Source: Legionella septentrionalis (GTDB lineage: Bacteria > Pseudomonadota > Gammaproteobacteria > Legionellales > Legionellaceae). Taken from it: 64,000 nucleotides of DNA. Of this stretch, positions 9,701-19,023 are shown in pieces. Numbering within the stretch: position 1 is the stretch's first letter; every line of letters starts with the position of its first letter. The stretch lies in assembly GCF_003989745.1 (NCBI RefSeq), contig NZ_RZGS01000001.1, positions 171,001-235,000 on the forward strand, in the 5' to 3' direction. Both the position numbers and the translations under genes were made by a program. The notes below the pieces were generated by a model that ran no database searches, was not told the origin of the DNA, and was given only the letters and a program-made list of their open reading frames with translations.

Positions 9701-11420
9701 CAGTAATATCATTATGCCAGCACTGACGCGTGCAGTTAAAGAAATCGAATTAAGAGAATGGAAAGATGAGCGCGTGCGCGTTGAGCAAGAAATAAAAACT
9801 TCGCTTCATGATAAAGACGCAAAAATTATTTTGCGCGAGCCGCCTTTACAAGAAAAAACCGTGCAGGAAATGACGAAGTTTTTACGGCAATTTGCTGAAA
9901 AAAATCCTAACGCTGCTGCCACGATAAATATAATTTTAAGCGGCTTACAAAAAGATTTCGAAAAAATGCAAATTCTAACCCAGACAGGTTTGCCACCCAA
10001 AGACGTCGAAGCTCTAAGCCTTGGTATAAATATGTATACGCAAAGCTTGTCCATGTTGGGTAGGTGGGCAGAAAATAAAGAGGAAACCCGTCAGCTCAAC
10101 CAAACTATTCCAGGCTTTGTGCGTGAAATTACTCAAGCGGTTACCGCTTTGGAAAAAGGTATCCTTGAGCATGAAATCCAAGGGTATAAAGATTATGCTG
10201 AAGCACAGAAAGTTGAAATGCAGAAACAACAGGAAACGCAGCCTCTACCTGTTGAAGCTGAGGAAGTGGTTGTTCAGCCCATGCTCGAAGAGACAAACCC
10301 CGTGGCCATGCAGGAAGAAAACAAGGCAACTTCTTTATACGATGCGCTGCAAGAGCCCGTAGTAGAAAATCCGTCTACCCCGAATCTTAAATCGGCGCCA
10401 CCATTTAATGAAGCAGAAATAGTAGCCGTTGTTGATGAAAAAACGCAGCAAGAAGACGAAGTTGCGGGAAGTGAGAACTTGCAGCATGGTTTTTCTGCAA
10501 TACAAGAGGAGACACAACCACAACATGTTCCTTATGTCGAAGAGCCGAACCAATTTGCCAAAGAAAAAGAGCAAGTAGAGATAGGCAACCTTGCCAAAGA
10601 ATCATCCCCCCAGCAATTTCAGCCATCACCCGTGTTGGAAACAGTAAACACTCAAGAGGTGAACGAAGAGCAGGAAGAATTTGTAATCCCGGTCGCTGCT
10701 TTAAATGATGAGGATGCAAAAGATGAAGAGGTATCTGAGGAGATAGTGGCTAGTCAGGAAGCCATTGCAGAAAATGAGGTGAGGGCAGAAGAAAATTCTA
10801 ACCCGCATGTAGAAAAAACAAGATTTAACGAAGAGCAATTGCAAGAAATGGCAGGGCTTTTACAGAAATTAAAATCAATTAGCGAAGATTATCAACAATC
10901 ATTAGAGGAAATTAAAAAGCCTACCGAGGTGCAGGCACATAATAAATCCCTGGTTAAAAATTTAATGGAAATTTTAAATGATCCAGCCGGTTCTCCGGAT
11001 AAGAAATTGGAAAAATTTTATGGTAAGTTGTTGGAAGGACCTATGCCAGAATTTAAAAATTTAAAAAATGCGGCCACCAATATGGATGCACTCTGTGCAG
11101 ATAAAAGTCGCGCCACAGCCAAAATTGCCTTAGGGTTGCTGGTCGTTGCCGCTACTTTGGTTAGCACAGGAGTTTTTGGAGCTGCAATTTTGTATTTACT
11201 CGATAAGCATGCCCCGGGCATATCGCCCCTAAATTTACTAAGGCCGAACGAACAAAACAAATTTGTTAAGAATTTATTGAATACCAATGATGCCGTTCTA
11301 CAGAATATTGATTCCGCCCAAGAAACGATAAACCGCTTTAAAGCGGAATTGCCCAAACCCTGCGGGGAAGGCAACGATAACGCTGAGGAGCGGTCGATTA
11401 AGCCCGGCAACTCAGGATAA
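6708..11420 (+). CDS. Large SopB/SidF-type phosphoinositide phosphatase, putative secreted effector
   Basis: About 1570 residues. Bases 8487-8507 encode the CX5R phosphatase signature CKSGEDR (Cys codon 8487-8489, Arg codon 8505-8507), followed by TG. This matches the CKSGKDRTG active site of the host-targeted phosphoinositide phosphatases SopB, IpgD and Legionella SidF/SidP. The preceding segment (GNTEPHEFPARYL, then QMMGTAVDW) parallels the SopB NEPYKFATRL...HLIGATPAW region. A long helical, coiled-coil-rich half follows, then a strongly Glu-rich stretch (about 10200-10800) and one or two hydrophobic segments near the C-terminus (about 11110-11210), as in SidF. There is no signal peptide. 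The start is uncertain: 6708 is chosen from the -10 position, with TTG 6666 and ATG 6678 as alternatives and no clear ribosome-binding site at any. The 3' end overlaps priA by 9 bases, convergently. Secretion (for example by Dot/Icm) is inference. Confidence 0.85.
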   Translation: MPKTYLDQHAYMDSWLQEQFSFFTKSNHVVADEGLKEKYQYCEWVLEKDNAEPALKIRSFATDSYNGPRLEDFLDRLEAVSKTAATIIEQSQLPNEEKEKRLSAIDAYKAKAERGLKKHCGIPAIALAEIGNSETEEKVIQQINEAGKHLRFFLAHALPIVYPEEKRKAALQLFQNEEAKWTAAQGRPNFINQYDLGGDVTRISAQRVVGPSIIPSTKRDEGKLANFVEVAIGSKGNQGNELDFTGFRHSSYPPIKEKDKIKRRAMACEAVKDMFRELARKSMERGRTYSEASPLEINLSSMGLLSPIMGDKRIMKAEESELRQLKESQYALMMYNQRPLELEIDGQKIVVKPNVNLMNDPANLHGLLVKQTSQKVMKFLSKFHLPIPASLDETINTRGIYHFVKDGREHIANELRDLGAVDKAAEDIIRIYREIPHASKQLQKAEKNLEELLKKGDLAASYQELENRQQAYLKDSTPFNEKKYYEQVDKIRSLEGRMQQAYKKVVDERAKLYEKNKESYAALEKKIVAYLSDPENQEKLQGQDGEKLRKLLQFMQLFQQSEALYYGGNTEPHEFPARYLILNQMMGTAVDWFCKSGEDRTGREQNFIEELYAFLSLHKHFPQFDFKQQGILQKDRALQQELAKTVVEFSVSRDICGENAHGARGLQQTDSGMEVNKGLPNASGYALAKLAKSNLYNEKKLKQIKTVPLEAVEQENAQIQKSQQAAYAEEIPFTALPIEEEQDIDAVPPEEVVSIEITDELALDDLKHISQELDAAAQDILQAFGSTQAKKSKKKYDGLPEQIHEKVKTIQAQIHAATAGAKGNLSAFKENFIVTLGEAFEEIQQLKQQLDKKTEDKQKKSVLDKNVQILQANIQDAAAIIHDSLNQKTAIIKEENLLRSGESGKLHEQVANLHKAFVEKHTLSGVSVRKRYAQAVNDIQESINRLEQLHGQLKEGVQTTPERLLARALQLEAAAMKALQKLAEQTHDEKKQAVFTKASNIIMPALTRAVKEIELREWKDERVRVEQEIKTSLHDKDAKIILREPPLQEKTVQEMTKFLRQFAEKNPNAAATINIILSGLQKDFEKMQILTQTGLPPKDVEALSLGINMYTQSLSMLGRWAENKEETRQLNQTIPGFVREITQAVTALEKGILEHEIQGYKDYAEAQKVEMQKQQETQPLPVEAEEVVVQPMLEETNPVAMQEENKATSLYDALQEPVVENPSTPNLKSAPPFNEAEIVAVVDEKTQQEDEVAGSENLQHGFSAIQEETQPQHVPYVEEPNQFAKEKEQVEIGNLAKESSPQQFQPSPVLETVNTQEVNEEQEEFVIPVAALNDEDAKDEEVSEEIVASQEAIAENEVRAEENSNPHVEKTRFNEEQLQEMAGLLQKLKSISEDYQQSLEEIKKPTEVQAHNKSLVKNLMEILNDPAGSPDKKLEKFYGKLLEGPMPEFKNLKNAATNMDALCADKSRATAKIALGLLVVAATLVSTGVFGAAILYLLDKHAPGISPLNLLRPNEQNKFVKNLLNTNDAVLQNIDSAQETINRFKAELPKPCGEGNDNAEERSIKPGNSG

Positions 11421-13589
11421 ATCAATCGGATCAACGTCAATATTCCAGCGTATACCGCCCCCAAATTCATTTGCCGTGAGTCTTTTTTGCAAAGCCGTTA
11501 AGGCTGATTGTAATTTTTTTCTGGAAGCCGATTTAATTAATAACTGCAAGCGATGCTGATTGGCTTTCCTCGCCAGCGGTGCTGGTGCAGGCCCCAGGGT
11601 TGCCAGGTTATCCTGGTGTAGAAATTGTTGTAAAGTGGATAAAAATTGCACCACTTGCTCTTGTATTTTTCCTTGGGCCCGGATTACCGCGAGAAAATGA
11701 TAGGGAGGTAATTGCGCTTCCTGCCGCTGCTGCAGCAAAGCATGCGCAAAGGATTGATATCCTTCCTGTATCAACAAATTCAGTAAAGGATGTTGCGGTA
11801 AATGCGTTTGGATCAGAACTTGCCCGGGCAGATGCGCCCTGCCTGCCCGCCCGGCAACTTGGATGAGCAATTGCCCCAGGCGTTCCAAAGCACGAAAGTC
11901 TTGATTATAAAAACCATGGTCAGCATCCACAATCACTACTAAAGTCAGGCGTGGGAAATGATGGCCTTTTGCCAGCATCTGGGTACCGACAATAAGTTGC
12001 ACTTCACCTTGTTCGATCTGCTGCAATCCTGTCGCCAAAGCTTCTTTGCCACTGACCTCATCGCGGTCAATGCGTAAAATACGGGTAGTAGGAAATTGTG
12101 TCGCCAGGAATTCATGAATGCGCTGTGTACCTGCTCCAATCGGCAATAATTCCGTGGCAGAGCATTGCGCACAATGGGTAGGTATGGCTTGTAATAAACC
12201 GCAGTGATGGCATATGAGCCTGTTTGATTTGCGATGTACAGTCATGTGACTGTCGCAGGCACGGCAATCCGCCATCCAGCCGCATTGATGGCACAAAAGG
12301 ACTGGGGCGAAGCCGCGACGGTTGATGAATACTAAGACTTGATTTTGTTGCTGTAAATGCTCGGCAATCAGTTGCAGGGCAGGCTGTGCCAACCCATGTT
12401 GCAAGGCTTGATTGCGGAGGTCTAAAATTCGGTAGTGCAGAGGTTGGTTAGTCAATGCCTTTTGCGTAAGCTGTAACAAGATATATTTATTAATCTGACA
12501 GTTATGCAAACTTTCCAGACTTGGGGTCGCTGAGCCAAGGATAATTGGGATATTGCCCTGACAAGCGCGCCACTGAGCTGTGTCTCGCGCCGAATAGCGC
12601 ACTCCGTCCATTTGTTTTAACGAGGGGTCGTGCTCTTCATCGATGATGATTAAGCCTAAATCTGGGAGGGGCGTAAAAATCGCAGTGCGGGTCCCAATCA
12701 CAATTCTCGCTTCACCTGTTTTGGCAAGTTGCCAGCCGATTTGCCGCTCTGTATCTGATAAATTGGAGTGAAGCACGGCCATGGGGCTGGTAAAACGTGC
12801 GCGAAAGCGCGCCACGAGTTGCGGGGTTAAGCCAATTTCAGGTACCAAGACCAGCGCTTGCCTACCCATAGCCAAAACTTGGGCAATGATTTGTAGATAC
12901 ACTTCTGTTTTTCCGCTTCCAGTCACCCCCTGCAACAAAAAGCTGCGATAAATATGCAAGTTGCTGGAAATTATGGCGACTGCATGTGCTTGTTCTGTAT
13001 TCAGCATGGGGGGCATGCCGTTTGGTGCAGTGGCAGGTTCTTGCTCCCGGATTGATAAAATCCCATGCCGGCTTAATGAATTAAGTTGCGATGCCGTGAA
13101 TCCAGCGGCTAACAAATCTTTTTTGCTTTTGGGTACAGTGTTTTCTGCAAAATAATCGACTAAAGCATGCTGGCGATGGGCTCTTTGAGGCAGGCGTGCA
13201 TGTGCTTGTTCTTTAGTAAGCTTTAGGGAATAACAATGATACACCGGCACGACTGCATCGTGTCCTTCGCGATATTTTTTTGGTAATGCCAGAGGAAGCA
13301 CTTCTGAAAGCGGCGATTGATAATAACGGCTGACCCAACTGCACAAGGCAAGAATATCTCTGCTCAGCAAGGGTTCTGCATCAATCACGCTATGAATGGT
13401 TTTTATATTGGCAGCAAGGTTCTCAGGCGCTCCTGTACCGACAACAATCCCCAAGCGGGTTTGTTTACGGAAAGGTACCCAAACGCGTGTGCCGATAGCC
13501 GGGACAACATCATTTGCATAATAATCAAAAAAATCACGGCGCGTATGGGGAAGACAAATTTTAAGTACAATCCCCACGGTTGTCTCCAA
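11412..13589 (-). CDS. priA: Primosomal protein PriA, replication restart helicase
   Basis: 725-residue superfamily 2 helicase that reloads the replisome at stalled forks. Walker A is GVTGSGKT (221-228) and the DEEH box is at 317-320. The inserted zinc-binding region has all eight cysteines (433, 436, 442, 445, 460, 463, 473, 476). The last bases overlap the convergent phosphatase-like gene. Confidence 0.97.
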   Translation of the reverse strand: METTVGIVLKICLPHTRRDFFDYYANDVVPAIGTRVWVPFRKQTRLGIVVGTGAPENLAANIKTIHSVIDAEPLLSRDILALCSWVSRYYQSPLSEVLPLALPKKYREGHDAVVPVYHCYSLKLTKEQAHARLPQRAHRQHALVDYFAENTVPKSKKDLLAAGFTASQLNSLSRHGILSIREQEPATAPNGMPPMLNTEQAHAVAIISSNLHIYRSFLLQGVTGSGKTEVYLQIIAQVLAMGRQALVLVPEIGLTPQLVARFRARFTSPMAVLHSNLSDTERQIGWQLAKTGEARIVIGTRTAIFTPLPDLGLIIIDEEHDPSLKQMDGVRYSARDTAQWRACQGNIPIILGSATPSLESLHNCQINKYILLQLTQKALTNQPLHYRILDLRNQALQHGLAQPALQLIAEHLQQQNQVLVFINRRGFAPVLLCHQCGWMADCRACDSHMTVHRKSNRLICHHCGLLQAIPTHCAQCSATELLPIGAGTQRIHEFLATQFPTTRILRIDRDEVSGKEALATGLQQIEQGEVQLIVGTQMLAKGHHFPRLTLVVIVDADHGFYNQDFRALERLGQLLIQVAGRAGRAHLPGQVLIQTHLPQHPLLNLLIQEGYQSFAHALLQQRQEAQLPPYHFLAVIRAQGKIQEQVVQFLSTLQQFLHQDNLATLGPAPAPLARKANQHRLQLLIKSASRKKLQSALTALQKRLTANEFGGGIRWNIDVDPIDLS

Positions 13590-13708
13590 ATTTCAAGCTG
13601 TTTCTTGCAGGATTGCAGAATGGCATCCGCGGCTCCCTTTACGATGCACTGGATGCCTGGGAAGCCGTATTGTAAAGACAGGAATCAGCTCTTTCAAGGT
13701 CAATAACC

Positions 13709-13737
13709 TTGGGCATGCTGCCAAAAAAGTGTATAAT
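13709..13737 (+). promoter_or_regulatory. Sigma-70-type promoter for mnmG with overlapping inverted repeat
   Basis: TTGGGC (13709-13714) and TATAAT (13732-13737) are separated by 17 bases, 30 bases before the mnmG ATG. An inverted repeat CAAGGT-N5-ACCTTG (13695-13711) overlaps the -35 and could be an operator. Confidence 0.6.
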
Positions 13738-13766
13738 TGATGACTTTTTAATCCAAACACACCGTT

Positions 13767-15641
13767 ATGATTCTTGATAAATACTATGACGTCATCGTCG
13801 TTGGCGGTGGTCATGCAGGCACTGAAGCTGCTTTGGCTGCAGCGCGTATGGGGGCGGATACGTTACTGCTCACCCACAATATGGATTTGCTTGGTCAAAT
13901 GTCTTGCAATCCTGCCATAGGCGGAATAGGCAAAGGCCATTTGGTCAAGGAAATCGATGCGCTGGATGGCATCATGGCACGTGCGGCTGACCAAGCCGGC
14001 ATTCAATTTCGCATGCTGAATGCATCGAAAGGGCCAGCGGTGCGCGCTACCCGTGCTCAAGCTGATCGCGTTCTTTACCGTCAAGCTATTCGCGAAGCCT
14101 TGCAAAAGCAAGACAATTTAACCCTGTTCCAGCAAGCGGTAGAGGACGTACTCTTAGAGGGGGAGCGCGTTGTTGGGGTGCGTACGCAAATTGGCTTGAT
14201 ATTGCGCGCCCGTGCGATCGTGCTCACGGTGGGGACATTTCTTGGTGGCAAGATTCATATTGGCATGAATCAATATGCGGGAGGCCGGGCAGGTGATCCG
14301 CCTGCCCTCGCACTTGCACAGTGCTTGCGGGAGTTAGAGCTGCCTGTCGGGCGCTTGAAAACCGGTACGCCGCCACGTATTGACGGTCGTTCTTTAGATT
14401 ACAGTCAAATGACTATACAGCCTGGAGATACACCAGTCCCTGTGTTTTCTTATTTAGGCACGCCTGCGGATCATCCCAAACAAGTGCCCTGCTACATTAC
14501 CCATACTACAGCCACCACTCATGAAATTATTCGCGACAATTTGCATCAATCCCCTATGTATTCAGGGGTCATCGAGGGTGTCGGGCCACGGTATTGCCCA
14601 TCCATTGAAGATAAAGTGGTGCGTTTTGCCGATAAGCTGTCACACCAGATTTTTGTTGAACCAGAAGGTTTAACCACAGACGAAATTTATCCCAATGGCA
14701 TTTCCACCAGCCTGCCTTTTGAAGTGCAAGTGCAATTTGTGCGCACGATTAAAGGCTTTGAAAACGCGCATATCACGCGCCCGGGATATGCTATCGAATA
14801 CGATTATTTTGATCCGCGGGGACTGACTCCTTTTCTGCAAACCAAGCCATTACCCAATTTATTTTTTGCCGGGCAAATCAATGGGACTACCGGCTATGAA
14901 GAAGCGGCTGCCCAGGGAATCATTGCCGGGATGAATGCAGCTTTGCAGGTTCAGGATAAAGCGATGTGGAGCCCAAGACGAGACGAGGCTTATATTGGGG
15001 TTTTACTGGATGATTTAATTACCTGCGGAACCCAGGAACCTTATCGTATGTTTACCTCGCGTGCGGAATACCGCTTATTATTGCGTGAGGATAATGCGGA
15101 TTTGCGGTTAACCAGCAAAGGGCGGGAGCTTGGTTTGGTAGGGGAAACTCGCTGGCGGGCATTTTGCGAAAAACAAGAGCAAATTGCAAAAACACAGCAA
15201 CGATTGAAAGATACCTGGGTGCGCGTGCACCATAATGAAGCTTTGCAACACGTGTTGGAAACTCCCTTGCAACATGATTGCCGCGGCTTGGATTTGTTAA
15301 AGCGGCCTGAAATTGCCTATTCACATCTGCAAGCCGTTGCTGAACTGGATCTGCCGCAGCTACCGGAAGAAATTGCCGAGCAAGTTGAAATTCAAAGCAA
15401 ATATGCAGGCTATATAGAACGGCAACAGCAGGATATCGCTCGTTTGCACAAGCATGAAAATACACGCATACCTGAGGATTTGGATTACAGCCAAGTTTCG
15501 GGGTTATCGACGGAAGTCATGCAAAAACTGACGCGTATTCGCCCTGCTTCTATCGCGCAAGCTGCTCGGATTTCTGGCGTAACCCCGGCTGCCTTGTCTT
15601 TATTATTGATCCATCTTAAAAAACAGCGGTTGCTGGCATGA
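13767..15641 (+). CDS. mnmG: tRNA uridine-5-carboxymethylaminomethyl modification enzyme MnmG (GidA)
   Basis: 624-residue FAD enzyme that works with MnmE to modify the wobble uridine of several tRNAs. The dinucleotide-binding motif [10 protein letters not shown] is near residue 10, and the two family signatures [11 protein letters not shown] and [16 protein letters not shown] are intact. Length matches the family. The stop overlaps the rsmG start (ATGA), starting an mnmG-rsmG-parA-parB block. Confidence 0.98.
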   Translation: MILDKYYDVIVVGGGHAGTEAALAAARMGADTLLLTHNMDLLGQMSCNPAIGGIGKGHLVKEIDALDGIMARAADQAGIQFRMLNASKGPAVRATRAQADRVLYRQAIREALQKQDNLTLFQQAVEDVLLEGERVVGVRTQIGLILRARAIVLTVGTFLGGKIHIGMNQYAGGRAGDPPALALAQCLRELELPVGRLKTGTPPRIDGRSLDYSQMTIQPGDTPVPVFSYLGTPADHPKQVPCYITHTTATTHEIIRDNLHQSPMYSGVIEGVGPRYCPSIEDKVVRFADKLSHQIFVEPEGLTTDEIYPNGISTSLPFEVQVQFVRTIKGFENAHITRPGYAIEYDYFDPRGLTPFLQTKPLPNLFFAGQINGTTGYEEAAAQGIIAGMNAALQVQDKAMWSPRRDEAYIGVLLDDLITCGTQEPYRMFTSRAEYRLLLREDNADLRLTSKGRELGLVGETRWRAFCEKQEQIAKTQQRLKDTWVRVHHNEALQHVLETPLQHDCRGLDLLKRPEIAYSHLQAVAELDLPQLPEEIAEQVEIQSKYAGYIERQQQDIARLHKHENTRIPEDLDYSQVSGLSTEVMQKLTRIRPASIAQAARISGVTPAALSLLLIHLKKQRLLA

Positions 15642-16252
15642 ATGAGCACAGTTCAATTGCAAAAAAATTAAAAGATGGCATGCAGCAGCTTGGCATAAAC
15701 GCATCCGCTGAACCTTTACTGCATTACCTGCAACTCTTGCAGAAATGGAACAAGGCTTATAATCTGACGGCTATTCAGGATTTATCTGCGATGGTTACTC
15801 GCCACGTTCTGGACAGTCTCGCGGTTGTCCCCTGGGTAAAAGGCACACGCGTTCTGGACGTGGGCAGCGGTGCTGGGCTGCCAGGTATTCCTCTAGCCTT
15901 GGTACGGCCGGAACTTGAAGTGGTTTTGCTGGACAGCAATGGCAAGAAAACCCGCTTTTTGCATGAAGTAAAGCGTGTTTTATCCTTGCACAATGTTGAC
16001 ATCGTGCAAACCCGAGTGGAGAGCTACCACCCCGCCCAAGGTTTTGATACAGTTATTAGTCGGGCATTTAGTGATTTGCAGCAAATGATTAAATGGACCC
16101 ATCACCTGGTTGCCGAGGATGGTATCTGGTTGGCAATGAAGGGACGTCGGCCCGAAGCTGAATTGACAGCCATCCCCTATGCGTACCAGGTTGAATCCTA
16201 CAAGATTGCGGGAATGGATGGTGAACGCTGCTGCGTTATCATTAGTAAATAA
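15638..16252 (+). CDS. rsmG: 16S rRNA (guanine527-N7)-methyltransferase RsmG (GidB)
   Basis: 204-residue SAM-dependent methyltransferase acting on G527 of 16S rRNA. The SAM motif [16 protein letters not shown] is intact, as is the preceding YNLTAI...RHVLDSL segment typical of GidB. Its ATG overlaps the mnmG stop by four bases, indicating coupled translation. Confidence 0.97.
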   Translation: MNEHSSIAKKLKDGMQQLGINASAEPLLHYLQLLQKWNKAYNLTAIQDLSAMVTRHVLDSLAVVPWVKGTRVLDVGSGAGLPGIPLALVRPELEVVLLDSNGKKTRFLHEVKRVLSLHNVDIVQTRVESYHPAQGFDTVISRAFSDLQQMIKWTHHLVAEDGIWLAMKGRRPEAELTAIPYAYQVESYKIAGMDGERCCVIISK

Positions 16253-16322
16253 TCAGATTTCTGGAGACGGCTGTTTAAAATGCAGATGTCAGTCTTGCAA
16301 CGTTAAGTAAGAAGGAATGATC

Positions 16323-17093
16323 ATGGCGAAAGTCATAGCCATAGCCAATCAAAAAGGCGGGGTGGGCAAAACTACCACGGCAATCAATTTATCGGCTTCA
16401 CTTGCTGCCAATAAAAAACAAGTGCTGCTCGTTGACCTGGATCCGCAGGGAAATGCCACCATGGGGTGCGGCGTGGATAAAAATTCACTGGTGCACACCA
16501 GCAATGACGTTTTGCTGCGCGATTGTTTGGCAGAACAGGCATCCTTGTCTACCCGCGCTGGGTTCGATTTAATTCCAGCCAATGGTGATCTGACAGTTGC
16601 TGAAGTCAGTTTGATGGAGCGGGATCATCGTGAAACCTTTTTATTTAAGGCATTGCAATCTTTGCAAAGCACCTATGATTTCATTCTGATTGACTGTCCG
16701 CCCGCATTAAATACGCTTACCATCAATGCCTTGGTTGCTGCTGATTCGGTTTTAATCCCTATTCAATGTGAGTATTATGCATTGGAGGGTTTGGCGGCTT
16801 TGCTAACTACCATTGAACAGATTAAGGCTTCCGTAAACCCCCGCTTGCAGATTGAGGGAATATTAAGAACCATGTATGACGGAAGAAATCGCCTGTGTTC
16901 TGAAGTTGCAAAACAATTGCTGGAGCATTTTAACCGCAAGGTATATCGCACGGTGGTGCCGCGCAATGTACGTTTAGCGGAAGCGCCAAGCCACGGCATG
17001 CCTGCCTTGCAGTACGATAAAACATCACCTGGAGCTGCGGCATATATGGTATTGGCATCCGAACTCATTAGTAAACAAACCGTTGCTGCGTAA
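16323..17093 (+). CDS. parA: Chromosome partitioning ATPase ParA (Soj)
   Basis: 256-residue ParA/Soj ATPase that segregates the origin region with ParB. The deviant Walker A KGGVGKTT is near the N-terminus, and the Walker B-like LIDCPPAL and PRNVRLAEAPSHG motifs are canonical. The start at 16323 is preferred to the ATG at 16317 because AAGGA (16312-16316) is then 6 bases away and the protein begins MAKVIAIANQ, as in relatives. It lies about 65 bases before parB. Confidence 0.97.
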   Translation: MAKVIAIANQKGGVGKTTTAINLSASLAANKKQVLLVDLDPQGNATMGCGVDKNSLVHTSNDVLLRDCLAEQASLSTRAGFDLIPANGDLTVAEVSLMERDHRETFLFKALQSLQSTYDFILIDCPPALNTLTINALVAADSVLIPIQCEYYALEGLAALLTTIEQIKASVNPRLQIEGILRTMYDGRNRLCSEVAKQLLEHFNRKVYRTVVPRNVRLAEAPSHGMPALQYDKTSPGAAAYMVLASELISKQTVAA

Positions 17094-17157
17094 GACGGAT
17101 AATTGCGTGCACCAGTAAGCGCGGGTGGGTCAATGATCATCAATTGAGGTATTTGTA

Positions 17158-18027
17158 ATGGTAAAAAAAGGGGGATTGGGCCGCAGTCTATCGGCCTTAT
17201 TGAGCCATACGGAAAGCGCTACACCAACGGTCAATGAAAATTCTCACCAGGTTGAACTTTCCGTGCATTGTTTACAACCCGGAAAGTATCAACCTCGCGG
17301 CGAGATAGATGAAATATCGCTCGCTGAATTGGCTGACTCCATTAAGAAACAGGGGCTTTTGCAGCCGCTCGTAGTCCGCGAAGTGGCTGCGGGACAGTAT
17401 GAAATCATTGCTGGCGAAAGACGGTGGCGGGCTTGTCAATTGGCAGGCATGGAGCAAGTACCGGTAACGATCCGGCAAGTGGATGATGAAACGGCTATGG
17501 CCATGGCTTTGGTGGAAAACTTACAGCGTGAAGATTTGAATGTGATGGATCATGCACGCGCTTTGCAGCGGCTGACCACCGAATTTGCACTCACTCATCA
17601 ACAAGTTGCTGAAGTCATCGGCAAGTCGCGCACGGCTGTCAGCAATTATCTGCGTTTGCTTAATTTAAACCCCGCTGTTCGGCGCATGTTGGAGAATGGC
17701 GATTTGGACATGGGGCATGCGCGCTGTTTACTGGTTTTGGATGAAACCCAGCAAAGTGACGTAGCAAAACTTATTGTCGCGAGGAATTTATCCGTACGCG
17801 AAACTGAAGCATTGGTTGCAAGGGTGAAAACGGGTGCTTACCGGAAAGATACTGCAGAAAAAAAGCCGCTGCCGCCTGTGTGTTCGGAACAATTACAATC
17901 CCTGGCGCAACATTTGCAAACGAAAGTAAGCTTAAAGCAGGGCAAATCTGGTAAAGGCACCCTGGTTCTTCATTATCAAGATGTGCATGCGTTGGAAAAA
18001 ATGATGGATTTGTTAATGAGTAATTAG
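17158..18027 (+). CDS. parB: Chromosome partitioning protein ParB (Spo0J)
   Basis: 289 residues. The N-terminal start GGLGRSLSALL is the usual ParA-interaction region, followed by the CTP-binding domain (GERRWRA, then NLQREDLN) and the helix-turn-helix around GKSRTAVSNYLRLL. A C-terminal dimerisation part is present. A GAGG precedes the ATG. I found no convincing full parS 16-mer in the window by eye. Confidence 0.97.
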   Translation: MVKKGGLGRSLSALLSHTESATPTVNENSHQVELSVHCLQPGKYQPRGEIDEISLAELADSIKKQGLLQPLVVREVAAGQYEIIAGERRWRACQLAGMEQVPVTIRQVDDETAMAMALVENLQREDLNVMDHARALQRLTTEFALTHQQVAEVIGKSRTAVSNYLRLLNLNPAVRRMLENGDLDMGHARCLLVLDETQQSDVAKLIVARNLSVRETEALVARVKTGAYRKDTAEKKPLPPVCSEQLQSLAQHLQTKVSLKQGKSGKGTLVLHYQDVHALEKMMDLLMSN

Positions 18028-18053
18028 CAGCCTTGATAAGGACACAAGTCGTC

Positions 18054-18410
18054 ATGTCGCAAGAAATTGGTTTTGCTGCCGAAGCCCATACTCGCCGGTA
18101 TCTTCATCAACAGGGATTGCAATGGATAACAAGCAATTACCGTTGTCGTTTTGGCGAAATTGATTTAATCATGCGGGATGAGGAATACTTGGTATTTATT
18201 GAAGTGCGCGCCCGCTCAGGCAATGCGTTTGGAGGCGCGGCAGCAAGTGTCACTTACAGCAAAAAGCAAAAAATAATTAAAACTGCATCTTTTTATTTAG
18301 CGGCAAATAAATTGCAAGACAAGCAAGCTGTCCGTTTTGACTTGGTAAGCCTTGAAGGGATGCCAGCAAAGCTTACCTGGATAAAGAATGCATTTGGGTT
18401 AGATTTTTAG
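18054..18410 (+). CDS. yraN: UPF0102 / YraN family nuclease-like protein
   Basis: 118 residues with the restriction-endonuclease-like core of the family (NYRCRFGEIDLIMRD, then FIEVRAR). The ATG at 18054 is chosen because AAGGA is about 11 bases upstream and the protein then starts at the conserved G-x-x-AE region. It precedes diaA and dolP, the order yraN-diaA-dolP also seen in enterobacteria. The exact biochemical role of the family is unsettled. Confidence 0.9.
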   Translation: MSQEIGFAAEAHTRRYLHQQGLQWITSNYRCRFGEIDLIMRDEEYLVFIEVRARSGNAFGGAAASVTYSKKQKIIKTASFYLAANKLQDKQAVRFDLVSLEGMPAKLTWIKNAFGLDF

Positions 18411-18421
18411 AGGCGAACCAT

Positions 18422-19021
18422 ATGGCACAAATGGAAGAGCGAGTCCGGCATCTTTTTGGTGTCAGTATTGAAACAAAAATCGCGGTAGCGGATGGCATGG
18501 CAACTGTGATTGCGAAAGCCGGATTGCGTTTGGTAAATTGTTTATTAAATGATGGCAAAATCTTTTTGTGCGGCAATGGGGGGTCGGCGGCAAACTGTTT
18601 GCATTTTGCCACAGCGATGACCAACCATTTTGAAGTAGAGCGCCCGCCTCTGCCAGTAGTTACTTTATGCACGGATCCTGCAGTATTGACTGCCATTGGT
18701 AATGACGGCCATTACGATCAAATTTTTGCCCGTCAAATTCAAGCCTTAGGACAGGAAGGGGATGTTTTACTGGCCCTAACTACTTCCGGCAATTCTGACA
18801 ACGTATTGCAAGCGGTTCATGCTGCTAATGATCGTGGCATGGATACCATAGCCCTTTGCGGACGCGATGGGGGCGTACTTGCCAACCATTTGGGGCCAGA
18901 AGATATCGAATTGCGTGTACCAGGGGATAATGCGGCTCGCATACGCGAGATGCATTTATTTATTTTGCATTGTTTTTGCGATTTAATCGATCAATCCTTG
19001 TTCGGTCAAATGTTGGGGTAA
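18422..19021 (+). CDS. diaA: SIS-domain DnaA initiator-associating protein DiaA
   Basis: 199-residue SIS-domain protein related to phosphoheptose isomerase GmhA. Its full-length resemblance is to DiaA, which binds DnaA and promotes initiation at oriC: CGNGGSAAN, HFATAM, FEVERPPLP, LTAI, SGNSDNVLQAV and a CDLIDQSLF C-terminus. The position between yraN and dolP supports DiaA. GAGGCG precedes the ATG. GmhA remains the alternative annotation. Confidence 0.88.
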   Translation: MAQMEERVRHLFGVSIETKIAVADGMATVIAKAGLRLVNCLLNDGKIFLCGNGGSAANCLHFATAMTNHFEVERPPLPVVTLCTDPAVLTAIGNDGHYDQIFARQIQALGQEGDVLLALTTSGNSDNVLQAVHAANDRGMDTIALCGRDGGVLANHLGPEDIELRVPGDNAARIREMHLFILHCFCDLIDQSLFGQMLG

Positions 19022-19023
19022 GT

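Noticed and set aside
18033..18053. Upstream TTG start for yraN giving a longer protein
   Set aside because: The ATG at 18054 has a better-placed AAGGA and matches family length.
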